Positions 16,995 through 24,811 of a stretch of 64,000 nucleotides of DNA are shown here, piece by piece. The notes beneath the pieces are model-generated. The model saw only the letters and a program-made list of their open reading frames with translations. It did no database searches and had not been told where the DNA came from. Location of the stretch: positions 1 through 64,000 of the forward strand of contig WRLM01000002.1 in the NCBI GenBank assembly GCA_009777615.1, written 5' to 3'. Position 1 is the first letter of the stretch, and each line of letters opens with the position of its first letter. Source of the stretch: Candidatus Methanoplasma cognatum (GTDB taxonomy: Archaea > Thermoplasmatota > Thermoplasmata > Methanomassiliicoccales > Methanomethylophilaceae). The position numbers were made by a program, and so were the translations under genes.

Positions 16995-17753
16995 TCAGAC
17001 ATCCACGGATAGGACGGAACCGGCATAGAAATCGCTGACGCCCTTGAGACCCAGTTCCACTCTGAGATACATCATGCCCCTGACGCCGGTGCAATGGTTG
17101 AGGTGCAGGTCCGTGCAGTTCTTCTCCGAGAACGAGGCCGCGATGCCGACCGCCTTCTCTTTCTCCCTCTTGCGTATGTGCACCCCTCCGACGTAAGCAT
17201 GGGGATACGACCCGAACCTTTTCTTCACGGCCTCCATCACCGGATCCACACCCGCATGGGAACATGCGGAGACGACGACCGGCCCCTTCCTTGATAAAAT
17301 GACCATGAACACTTCGGTGAGACCATCGCCTATGTCCATAGGGCAGGAGACGAACACCTTATCGGCCAACTCCATCCAGTTCATCACCTCGAATACGCTG
17401 GTCCTGTGCGACAGCTCTTCCGGGACGCGGACGCCTTTCGGGCCCGACAGCTTTCCGGCGCCGATCGCCGAGCGCGGGGCGTATATGTCCAGGGGAGATT
17501 CCCTGTTCCTAAGAATGTCCTCCACTCCCCCGGTGTGGCTGGCGTGCCCGTGGGATATCACCACCTTGTCCACATCCCCGGGTTTTATGTCCAGGAACAT
17601 CATGTTGTTCAGAAGGTACCTTCCCCTTCTGCCGGTGTCGAAAAGTATCCTCTTGCCGCCGGATTCGATCAGGACGGCGAACCCTTTCGCTCCGATCAGA
17701 TGAGTGCCCATCTGCGCACCTTCATCGTAGACGCTGGTTATTTTCACCTGCAT
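16995..17753 (-). CDS. MBL-fold metallohydrolase
   Basis: 252 residues from the ATG at 17753 (GGGGATGAG upstream). The metal-binding loop SHGHASHTGG is intact, preceded by ILFDTG, and followed by VVSACSHAGVDP and a late HLNHCTG, the pattern of the MBL subgroup annotated as 7,8-dihydropterin-6-yl-methyl-4-(beta-D-ribofuranosyl)aminobenzene-phosphate synthase-like. That enzyme acts in tetrahydromethanopterin-type cofactor synthesis, but this subgroup is broad and the substrate cannot be fixed from sequence alone. It follows the TatD-like gene by 38 bp and is probably in the same transcript. Confidence 0.78.
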   Translation of the reverse strand: MQVKITSVYDEGAQMGTHLIGAKGFAVLIESGGKRILFDTGRRGRYLLNNMMFLDIKPGDVDKVVISHGHASHTGGVEDILRNRESPLDIYAPRSAIGAGKLSGPKGVRVPEELSHRTSVFEVMNWMELADKVFVSCPMDIGDGLTEVFMVILSRKGPVVVSACSHAGVDPVMEAVKKRFGSYPHAYVGGVHIRKREKEKAVGIAASFSEKNCTDLHLNHCTGVRGMMYLRVELGLKGVSDFYAGSVLSVDV

Positions 17754-17791
17754 ATTCTCATCCCCGTATCTCTTTTGGATTGAATAATGTT

Positions 17792-18631
17792 TCAGCGGTG
17801 GTAGAGACTGTTCGGGATGTCCCCGCATATCCTGCTGATATCTTCCGGCTCAAGCCTTCCGTTCGCAAGCAGCGTCCTTACTTTGTTGGGGACTGTGGTG
17901 ACGGGCATCATCATTCCCGGACGTTCCGGATCATCGATGTAATCCGTTTCCAGCATCAGCCTCGTCGACCTCTTTCCCAGCGCTTCGGAGATGTTCTTCT
18001 TAGACGCGGGTATCGACGGCATGACGCCGAATGTCTCCTCCTCGGTCACGAACGGGGGCGACGAGTGTTTCACCACCAGCCCGGGATCCAGGCCGACGCT
18101 CCTCGCCATCTCCGACAGGGACCGGTTGGTGTCCGTGGTCCCTGACTCGCTGTGTATGATGACTGGGCAGTCCAGCTCCTTTGCGTACTCCATGCCTCTT
18201 GACAGGATCCTGTTGGAGACGTCCCAGATATCCGCCATAACATCAAAATGCGGCCTTCCGATCTCTCCTATCGCGCATGCCTTGCCTTCGCCCACTATCT
18301 TCGCCGCGATCTCCATCCCTTTCATCATGATCTCTTCGGCCTTCTCTATTCCGTAGTGTTCCGAGAGCGGCAGGATCAGCACCGGATACGGGCCGACGGC
18401 GATGTTTATCTCCAGGTCCGCCGCCTCTCTCGCTTTTTCCGCAAGAGAGAGCGTGATCCCGTACGAACGTTCGAAATCCTCTCCTTTGGTTATCTGAACC
18501 TGTTTGTACGGCAGAGTGACCAGGGTCAAGCCTGTCCCGCCTGCCGCCTCGAACTCTTTGACTGCGTCCACATTCCTGCCTGACGGGTCCATGTGGATAT
18601 GGTTGTCGTAAACGGGGATCCTTTCGGCCAT
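17792..18631 (-). CDS. TatD-related metal-dependent hydrolase
   Basis: 279 residues from the ATG at 18631. An amidohydrolase-type barrel is indicated by the metal motif DNHIHM near the N-terminus, IGEIGRPHFD, VIIHSES, VKHSSPP and the C-terminal metal region LETDYIDD. The archaeal TatD-related group (COG1099) is uncharacterised; relatives act as DNases or deacylases. It diverges from priS over a 52-bp shared promoter region and is followed by the MBL hydrolase. Nothing in the sequence narrows down the substrate. Confidence 0.8.
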   Translation of the reverse strand: MAERIPVYDNHIHMDPSGRNVDAVKEFEAAGGTGLTLVTLPYKQVQITKGEDFERSYGITLSLAEKAREAADLEINIAVGPYPVLILPLSEHYGIEKAEEIMMKGMEIAAKIVGEGKACAIGEIGRPHFDVMADIWDVSNRILSRGMEYAKELDCPVIIHSESGTTDTNRSLSEMARSVGLDPGLVVKHSSPPFVTEEETFGVMPSIPASKKNISEALGKRSTRLMLETDYIDDPERPGMMMPVTTVPNKVRTLLANGRLEPEDISRICGDIPNSLYHR

Positions 18632-18683
18632 ATTGGTGAAGCGTCGGACAATATAATTATACATTACCCGATTCAAGTACGAT

Positions 18684-19907
18684 ATGGACAGCAACTCCCG
18701 TTTCCTGCTGAAATCCTTCAGGAAATATTACAAAGAAAATCGTCCGATAATGCCGGACCGTTTCACTAAGAGGGAGTTCGGCTTCATGTTCTTTGACAGG
18801 CAGATGGTCCAGAGGCATATGGGTTTCCCAGCCCCCGATGAGCTGACCAGATTCATGATTGCGCAGGTGCCGAGCCACAGCTACTACTCGACCGCATACT
18901 ACCGGAAGCCGAGCGCCCCCACTATGGAAGAGAAAGAATGGCTCGGCGCGGATCTTATATTCGACCTCGACGCGGACCATCTGGAGGGCGCCGACAGGAT
19001 GTCGTACTCGGAGATGCTCGACAGGATCAGGGATGAGATGATCAACCTGGCCGATTCTTTTTTGTTCGCGGACCTCGGTTTCAGCGATAAGACCGTCCAC
19101 ATAACGTTCTCAGGTGGGCGGGGATACCACGCGCACATCCCGTCCAAGGACGTTCTTACTCTGGGCACCCATGAGAGGAGGGAGCTCGTCGACTACATAA
19201 CATGTTCGGGTCTGAACATAGACTGGGTGTTCCCTTTCCAGAGGGTTGCGACGTCTCAGATGAAGACCGCCGCCGGCAGCCGGACGAACGTCGCGAAGGA
19301 CCGACTCATACCTCCTCCTGAGGCCGGAGGGTGGAAAAGAAGAATGAGGGTCGGACTCATGGACCTTGTGAACGATGTGTGTGATCTTGACCCGAAGGTC
19401 CTTAAGAGGGCCTATCCCTCCATCTCTTCCTCCGGCACCGGCACAATCATCAAGATGCAGGAAGACGTCAGATCGGGAAGGAAGAAACTTTTCGAAAAGA
19501 ACAATATGGCGACCCTCGACCGCAATACCCAGGAGATGCTCGTGAAGATCATGGAGGAGGATGTGGCGCCTTCCCTTTCGGCCGAGGTAGATAAGCCCGT
19601 CACCCCAGACATCAAAAGGATAATACGTCTGCCAGGATCCGTTCACGGGAAGACCGGCCTCAGAGTGACGCCCATCACAAGGGACGAGCTGACGGGATTC
19701 GATCCCCTCCGGGATGCCGTCCCGTCGTCATATTCGGACGACCCGGTGAGGATCACTATGAAAAAGGATTATGAATTCAATATGAAGGGGGAGCACTTCT
19801 CACTGTCAGGAGAGACCGAGGTTCCGGAGTTCGCCGCCGTATTCCTTGTGGGAAGGAGGGCCGCCGACCACGGCTACCTCTCTGAAAAAAAAGATTCTAT
19901 CTTCTGA
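18684..19907 (+). CDS. priS: DNA primase small (catalytic) subunit PriS
   Basis: 407 residues. The archaeo-eukaryotic primase catalytic aspartates are present in LIFDLDADHLE (Asp94, Asp96, Asp98 region), with the nucleotide-binding SGGRGYHAH and, later, RLPGSVHGKTGLRV. A YYSTAYYRKP segment precedes the active site as usual. PriS makes RNA/DNA primers together with PriL, which is not in this window. The TATA-like AATATAATTATA lies about 30 bp before the ATG, so the mRNA is probably leaderless; the promoter is shared divergently with the TatD-like gene. The 3' end abuts the relic of the Bro-N copy on the other strand. Confidence 0.93.
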   Translation: MDSNSRFLLKSFRKYYKENRPIMPDRFTKREFGFMFFDRQMVQRHMGFPAPDELTRFMIAQVPSHSYYSTAYYRKPSAPTMEEKEWLGADLIFDLDADHLEGADRMSYSEMLDRIRDEMINLADSFLFADLGFSDKTVHITFSGGRGYHAHIPSKDVLTLGTHERRELVDYITCSGLNIDWVFPFQRVATSQMKTAAGSRTNVAKDRLIPPPEAGGWKRRMRVGLMDLVNDVCDLDPKVLKRAYPSISSSGTGTIIKMQEDVRSGRKKLFEKNNMATLDRNTQEMLVKIMEEDVAPSLSAEVDKPVTPDIKRIIRLPGSVHGKTGLRVTPITRDELTGFDPLRDAVPSSYSDDPVRITMKKDYEFNMKGEHFSLSGETEVPEFAAVFLVGRRAADHGYLSEKKDSIF

Positions 19908-19909
19908 AT

Positions 19910-20200
19910 AAAGCTCCTACTTATCCGCTCGCGGCTGTAACTCTTCCTGAGATATGCGGCGAGGGCACAGTTTGAAAGGCTCCGCTTTCGCCCGCCATCT
20001 CTACCTGGGGACAATTTGTCCCTATGTAGTTTCCCAGTATAACATCGCGTTTACGCAGTTCTTTCAGATAATCTGGGGATGGGGCTGTCCGTCAGCGAGC
20101 CAACCACATCCGCAAGAGAAAAATATCAATCCTGTTTCTCTTCGTCCCGTAGCATGCGTATGTGTTTATTTTCAAACAACTGTGTCTTATTGTCGTTCAT
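19910..20200 (-). pseudogene. Decayed second copy of the Bro-N/DinD-like gene
   Basis: Starting at the ATG at 20200 the minus strand reads MNDNKTQLFENKHIRMLRDE, similar to copy 1, then meets a stop at 20126. In a shifted frame homology resumes as YFSLADVVGSLTDSPIPR (about 20112-20059), then as KAEPFKL (about 19985-19965), and finally as AYLRKSYSRERISRS just before the priS end, corresponding to the family's C-terminal YYLKKGYSxEWI segment. Frameshifts and an internal deletion mean no functional protein can be made. The GGGACAATTTGTCCC palindrome at 20009-20023 lies inside the relic. Confidence 0.75.
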
Positions 20201-20338
20201 TGACTCAACTCCGTCGGCAGACTCTGCATAGAGCGGAATAAGAGGTTGCAATACAGTTAGGTGCGGCGAGTAAATCCGGAGGCGCATATCTATCCGCCGC
20301 ATTCTTTGGAGAAAGCTGATGGAGCTTGGTTTTGCATG
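20201..20338 (-). repeat. Conserved leader of the Bro-N gene, copy 2 (inverted)
   Basis: The reverse strand here matches the leader at 7980-8107 in a collinear way up to the start codon; CGGAGTTGAGTCAATG is identical in both. Preservation of about 130 nt of noncoding leader in a dead gene shows that the duplicated unit included its own promoter or leader, and that the duplication is fairly recent or that the leader is an element in itself. Confidence 0.7.
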
Positions 20339-20449
20339 GAAGACGATGAAACCGATCTTCTGAGACGTGATTATGGTCTCGAACACCTTCGCCGGCTTAC
20401 GCCCTGATGACGGTGTCTCTACCAAAGTTTTATTAATTAAATATAAATC

Positions 20450-20683
20450 ATGAACATCATGAAAGCATTCCGTATAGTGGGTTCATACGCTGACCCGAGG
20501 AAGAGGCAACCCTTCTCCATCGAGGCCTCCGCCGAGGATGAGGAAGCGGTCAAGGAGAAAGTTCTGTCCATTCTCGGCAGCAAACACAGGCTCAAAAGAT
20601 GGGAGATCGACATAACGGAGATAACCGAGCTCTCCCCGGATCAGATCACGAACCAAGTTGTGAGATATGAAGTCGGGGCATGA
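20450..20683 (+). CDS. Large-subunit ribosomal protein L18a/LX (eL20 family)
   Basis: 77 residues, MKAFRIVGSYADPRKRQPFSIE at the start, followed by KVLSILGSKHRLKRWEIDI, matching the short archaeal LX protein of the eL20 (L18Ae) family. The ATG at 20450 gives MNI before the conserved MKAF; the ATG at 20459 is the alternative. The TATA-like TTAATTAAATATAAATC directly before the start suggests a leaderless or very short leader. It overlaps the prefoldin gene by an ATGA, giving an L18a-prefoldin-FtsY operon, a gene order common in archaea. Confidence 0.9.
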   Translation: MNIMKAFRIVGSYADPRKRQPFSIEASAEDEEAVKEKVLSILGSKHRLKRWEIDITEITELSPDQITNQVVRYEVGA

Positions 20684-21111
20684 CGATGGATGAGAATGAG
20701 CTTCATCAGGCAATGGCGGTCCTCGACGCCTACACCGCCCAGCTGGAGGCTCTGAACAGACAGGTCAGGCTGCTCCAGGTCTCCCTTGAGGATACGAACA
20801 GAGCGCGGGATTCCTTCAAAGCGCTGGCAGACGCAAAAGAAGGGGACGAGATACTTATCCCCGTGGGCGCGTCCTCGTTCATACCGGCAAAGGTCACCGG
20901 CAAGAAGAAGGCGATCGTCGGTATCGGTAACAGGCTCTCCACCGAGAAGGACCTGACCGAGGCCGCGGAATTCATGGAAGCAAGCGGAAAGGACATCTCC
21001 AATGCTCTCAGGGAGGCCATAGGCGCTCTCGATGAGATAGAGAGAATGGCCAACGAACTCTCGGCAGCCATCGAGAACGAATATCAGAACAGACGGCGAT
21101 CGACACAGTGA
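20680..21111 (+). CDS. pfdA: Prefoldin alpha subunit
   Basis: 143 residues. Two long coiled-coil helices (about 5-50 and 90-138) flank a beta-hairpin region with GDEILIPVGASSFIPAKV and KKKAIVGIGNRLSTEKDL, the form of archaeal prefoldin alpha. With the beta subunit (not in this window) it builds the hexameric jellyfish-like holdase that passes unfolded chains to the thermosome. It overlaps L18a (ATGA) and meets ftsY, so the three genes are co-transcribed. Together with Cdc48 and Hsp20 further right this adds to the proteostasis genes in the window. Confidence 0.9.
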   Translation: MTMDENELHQAMAVLDAYTAQLEALNRQVRLLQVSLEDTNRARDSFKALADAKEGDEILIPVGASSFIPAKVTGKKKAIVGIGNRLSTEKDLTEAAEFMEASGKDISNALREAIGALDEIERMANELSAAIENEYQNRRRSTQ

Positions 21112-21116
21112 GCTGC

Positions 21117-22238
21117 ATGTTCGATTCTCTGAAGTCCAAGCTCAAGAACGTTTTAAACAAATCATCATCCAAATTGGACTCCGAGAGCATATTCGAAGAC
21201 AGGGAGGAAAAAAGCGCCGCCGATGAGATCAAGATCGAGGAGCCCGAAGAAAAGACCGTACCCTCCGAGCCTGAGATAGAAGATAAACCCGTTTCGAGAA
21301 AAGAACAGCTTAGGGCGGGTAAACAGAAAAAACCGGCCCCCAAAGAAACCGGCCCCTCCGCCGGCAAGATGGTCGGAGACTCCGGGAAGAAGATAAAGGA
21401 AGATCCGCTGGATGACCTCCTGGATGAGCTGGAGGTCGTCCTTTTGGAATCAGATGTGGCGTATCCTGTCGTGCAGGACATAATACTGGGCGTCAGGGAC
21501 AACCTTGTTAACAAGAAATACGGAAGACAGTACACACTGGAGCAGGTCGTCGAGACCGCCGTCAGAGAATCGGTCAGAAACGTTCTGAAGGTCAACGAGT
21601 TCGACTTCGACAAATGGGTCGACGGGCAGGAGAGGCCGACAGTGATGATGTTCGTCGGCATCAACGGGACCGGCAAGACGACCACCATCGCAAAGATAGC
21701 GAAAAGGCTGAAAGACAACGAAAAAAGCGTGGTGATAGCCGCATGCGATACCTTCCGGGCGGGAGCGATCGAGCAGCTGAGCATCCATGCTGAGAGGGTC
21801 GGGGTCAAGATCGTCAAACAGGGGCAGGACGCGGACCCTTCGGCGGTGGCATTCGATGCGATCGAGCACGCCAGATCAAAAGGGAAGGATATAGTCCTCC
21901 TGGACACGGCCGGCCGCATGCAGACCAATAACAATCTGATCGCAGAGATGAAGAAGATAGCCAGGATCTCAAAGCCTTCTTTAAAGATATTCGTCGGGGA
22001 TGCTCTGGCGGGGAACGACGCGATCGAGCAGGCAAAGGTATTCGACGCCGCAATAGGGATAGACGCGATAGTCCTTACAAAGATAGACACGGACGCCAAA
22101 GGCGGCGCCGCGCTTTCGATCGCGCACACCATCGGCAAGCCCATAGCTTTCGTATCTGACGGCCAGGGGTACGAGGACCTTCAGGTCTTTGATTCAGAAT
22201 GGATGCTTGAGCGGCTTTTTGAAGGTTACGAAGAGTGA
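21117..22238 (+). CDS. ftsY: Signal recognition particle receptor FtsY
   Basis: 373 residues from the ATG at 21117 (MFDSLKSKLK); a GTG at 21108 overlapping the prefoldin stop (GTGA) would add three residues. A highly charged, Lys/Glu-rich N-terminal region (to about 95) precedes the helical N domain and the SRP-type GTPase G domain: GINGTGKTTT (G1), CDTFRAGAIEQL, VLLDTAGRMQTN and LTKIDTDAKGGAALS. It docks the SRP-ribosome complex at the membrane and interacts with Ffh/SRP54. It is the last gene of the L18a-prefoldin-FtsY operon, closed by the terminator at 22242. Confidence 0.93.
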   Translation: MFDSLKSKLKNVLNKSSSKLDSESIFEDREEKSAADEIKIEEPEEKTVPSEPEIEDKPVSRKEQLRAGKQKKPAPKETGPSAGKMVGDSGKKIKEDPLDDLLDELEVVLLESDVAYPVVQDIILGVRDNLVNKKYGRQYTLEQVVETAVRESVRNVLKVNEFDFDKWVDGQERPTVMMFVGINGTGKTTTIAKIAKRLKDNEKSVVIAACDTFRAGAIEQLSIHAERVGVKIVKQGQDADPSAVAFDAIEHARSKGKDIVLLDTAGRMQTNNNLIAEMKKIARISKPSLKIFVGDALAGNDAIEQAKVFDAAIGIDAIVLTKIDTDAKGGAALSIAHTIGKPIAFVSDGQGYEDLQVFDSEWMLERLFEGYEE

Positions 22239-22241
22239 TCG

Positions 22242-22262
22242 CTGCCCTGCTGGCAGTTTTTT
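22242..22262 (+). terminator. Terminator after ftsY
   Basis: CTGCC (22242-22246), loop CTGCT, GGCAG (22252-22256), then six T (22257-22262), just after the ftsY stop. It closes the L18a-prefoldin-FtsY transcript; the M20 gene converges from the other side a few bases further on. Confidence 0.65.
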
Positions 22263-22268
22263 ATGCGA

Positions 22269-23513
22269 TCACACGCATAACTTATAGAACAGCGAAGCGA
22301 AAACCTTCGCATCTATCACCAGATTGTCTATGACCGCATACTCGTTCGGGCCGTGAAGGGTGCCGCCGCCGTGCTGCCACACGTATGCATCGCATCCCTC
22401 CTTTCTGAAGAAGTTCGCACACGTGGCGCCGCCCACGCCTACCGGCCTCGGCCTTTTACCTATGACGGATTCTATCGACTCCATCAGCGATTCGAAGACC
22501 TCTCCCTCTGTTGAGGATATCCCGCCGGAAACATGCCTCTGTATCTCGCGGACCTCTATCTTCGCTCCGGTCGCTTCTTCATGGGCCTTCGCAACGCGCT
22601 CTGCTACGGCCAGGACCTCATCCTGATTATATTCCGGAACGACTCTGATGTCCATGGAGAATTCGAAGTTCCCCGGTATTGTATTCACATTCATCACCGT
22701 GCCGCCGCATTTTGTCGGTTCGAATGTCGATGTTTTGGGAATGAACATCTCGTTCTCATTGGGGAATTCTTTCTTGAACTCGGCCAGCAGGTCCGTCAGG
22801 AGCTTCGCGCCGACCTTGAATGCGTTAACGCCGCTGTCTGGGGTCGAACCGTGCGTAGATTTTCCGGTAACGCTGAACTGTAGCCAGATCAGATTCTTCT
22901 CCGCTACGTCGACGAGTTCTCCTCCGGGGGTCCCCCAGTCCGGCACGATGAACACGTCGTCCTTGGAAAAATGCCCTTCTCTGATGAGGTGCTCTATGCC
23001 CATCTTGCTTGACATTTCTTCGTCGGCGACATACGCCACCCCGATGGATCTCTTTGACAGCATCTCCTTCGGAATGAACTTGGAGGCGAACATCGAAGAT
23101 ATCACCGCCTGACCGTTATCCTCCGTCCCGCGGCCGTATATCCTGCCATCCCTGACTACGGGCTCGAAGGGATCCGTATCCCAATCTTGGAGGTCATCCG
23201 CCGGGACGGTGTCCGTATGGGCGACGATCCAGACCGTTCCTCTGCCTTTGCCGTTCTTTTTGGCAAGTATGTTGGATCTTACCGCGCTCGGATCGTGATC
23301 GTCCTGCACGTCGACACGGACAACGCTGTCATAACCCTCCAGGCATCCGATGAGCATGTCCGCCCTCTTCCCCTCGCCCGTCCCTCCGCATACGGGAGCG
23401 ATCGCAGGAATGCGTATCATCTCTGACATCACGCGTACCATGTCCTCTCTGGATCCCTCTATCTTTTCGAGGATCTGCTCCAACTCCATGAACAGGGATG
23501 GTCGGGGATTCAT
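22269..23513 (-). CDS. M20-family metallopeptidase (DapE/ArgE-like)
   Basis: 414 residues (ATG 23513; the internal ATG at 23489, MELEQ, is possible). The dinuclear zinc site of M20 enzymes is visible: VAHTDTVPAD, GRGTEDNGQA, then ADEEMSSKMG with the catalytic Glu pair, and a final HGGGTLHGPNEYA with a metal His. A dimerisation domain with STHGSTPDSGVNAF is inserted as usual. Relatives remove succinyl or acetyl groups (diaminopimelate or ornithine synthesis) or act on dipeptides; the exact substrate is not readable. No lysine or arginine biosynthesis gene lies nearby. It sits downstream of, and on the same strand as, the thiolase. Confidence 0.82.
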   Translation of the reverse strand: MNPRPSLFMELEQILEKIEGSREDMVRVMSEMIRIPAIAPVCGGTGEGKRADMLIGCLEGYDSVVRVDVQDDHDPSAVRSNILAKKNGKGRGTVWIVAHTDTVPADDLQDWDTDPFEPVVRDGRIYGRGTEDNGQAVISSMFASKFIPKEMLSKRSIGVAYVADEEMSSKMGIEHLIREGHFSKDDVFIVPDWGTPGGELVDVAEKNLIWLQFSVTGKSTHGSTPDSGVNAFKVGAKLLTDLLAEFKKEFPNENEMFIPKTSTFEPTKCGGTVMNVNTIPGNFEFSMDIRVVPEYNQDEVLAVAERVAKAHEEATGAKIEVREIQRHVSGGISSTEGEVFESLMESIESVIGKRPRPVGVGGATCANFFRKEGCDAYVWQHGGGTLHGPNEYAVIDNLVIDAKVFASLFYKLCV

Positions 23514-23571
23514 AATATGTTTACTGTAAAAGTGAGAAGGGGTTTGAGTGAAGAGGTTTGCGCCGTCCCGC

Positions 23572-24750
23572 TTATTCGCTGCGGACGATCATTGTCACCG
23601 CATTCCCTCCGCCGAGGCAGAGGGTGCACAGGCCGGTTTCCTTTTTGCGGTCCTGCAGAGCATAGATAAGCGTGGTCAGAACACGCGCGCCGGAACAGCC
23701 TATCGGGTGTCCGAGTGCTATCGCTCCGCCGTTCACGTTGAATTTCTCATCTGGAACATTCAGAGCTTTCTTTACCGCGCACGAAGCAGTGGAGAAGGCT
23801 TCGTTGTGCTCGAACAGATCGATGTCGTCGATGGTCATCCCCGCTTTCTTCAGAACATGCTGGGTCGTCGGTACCGGCGCCTCCATGATGAGCTCCGGCG
23901 CCACTCCCCTCTCTCCGTATGCGATGATGCTCGCCATCGGTTTTATTCCGCGCTCTTCCGCCCAGGACCTGGACGCGATCACCAGTGCCGCGGCTCCGTC
24001 GCTCAACTGTGAGGAGTTGCCCGCCGTCACGACCCCGTCCTTCTCGAACGCCGGCCTGAGGGATCCCAGCGACTCCATCGTCGTGTCCCCCCTTACGCCC
24101 TCGTCCGTTTCGAATACCGTGTCTCCTTTTTTGGATTTTATGACGTACGGTACGATCTCCTTCTTCAGCCTGCCCGCCGCCTGCGCGGCGGCCGCTTTAA
24201 CGTTGCTGTCCACCGCCAGCTGGTCCGCGTCCTGCCTTGTGACACCGAACCTCTGTGCGACGATCTCCCCGGTGGATCCCATGTGTTTATTGTTGAAGAC
24301 ATCCCAAAGGCCGTCGTGGACCATTGTGTCGGTCATGATCTGGTCGTTCATCTTGAATCCCCACCTGGCGCCGTCGACATAGTAGGGGATGTTGCTCATG
24401 CTCTCCATCCCTCCCGCAACTATCACATTATATTCTTTGGCCTTTATGGCGTCTGCCGCGTTCATGGCAGCCTTCAGACCGGAGCCGCACACGTCATTCA
24501 CAGTATACGAACCGATCTCAAGAGGCAGGCCGGCTCCTACGGCAGACTGTCTTGCCGGGTTCTGACCGAGGCCCGTCGAGATGACGTTGCCCATTATGCA
24601 TTCCTCGATGTCCGTCGTTGCGAGACCCGCCCTCTTGACGGCCTCGCCGACGGCCGCGGCGCCCAACTCCGTTACTTTTATGCCTTTGAGCGTGCCGCCG
24701 TATTTTCCTATCGCAGTCCTGGCTGCGCTGAGTATAACAATTTCTTCCAT
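23572..24750 (-). CDS. Acetyl-CoA C-acetyltransferase (thiolase)
   Basis: 392 residues from the ATG at 24750 (GAGGGATGTA upstream). All thiolase catalytic elements are present: the nucleophilic Cys in VNDVCGSGLK, the His-containing NEAF loop motif in LFEHNEAFS, GHPIGCSGAR with the second Cys, and CLGGGNAV at the C-terminus. The overall sequence resembles bacterial-type biosynthetic thiolases (single chain, about 390 residues) more than the archaeal thiolase found fused or clustered with HMG-CoA synthase and DUF35. It joins two acetyl-CoA, the first step of mevalonate synthesis. The neighbouring genes are not lipid-related. Confidence 0.88.
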   Translation of the reverse strand: MEEIVILSAARTAIGKYGGTLKGIKVTELGAAAVGEAVKRAGLATTDIEECIMGNVISTGLGQNPARQSAVGAGLPLEIGSYTVNDVCGSGLKAAMNAADAIKAKEYNVIVAGGMESMSNIPYYVDGARWGFKMNDQIMTDTMVHDGLWDVFNNKHMGSTGEIVAQRFGVTRQDADQLAVDSNVKAAAAQAAGRLKKEIVPYVIKSKKGDTVFETDEGVRGDTTMESLGSLRPAFEKDGVVTAGNSSQLSDGAAALVIASRSWAEERGIKPMASIIAYGERGVAPELIMEAPVPTTQHVLKKAGMTIDDIDLFEHNEAFSTASCAVKKALNVPDEKFNVNGGAIALGHPIGCSGARVLTTLIYALQDRKKETGLCTLCLGGGNAVTMIVRSE

Positions 24751-24811
24751 TACATCCCTCTTTGAAATAGTAAGCCTAAGTATAAGCCGGAGTATATATT
24801 GGTGTCGGTGT

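Noticed and set aside
20009-20023. GGGACAATTTGTCCC palindrome as an operator or attachment site
   Set aside because: It lies inside the decayed Bro-N copy with no gene or T-run close by; kept only as a note in that entry.
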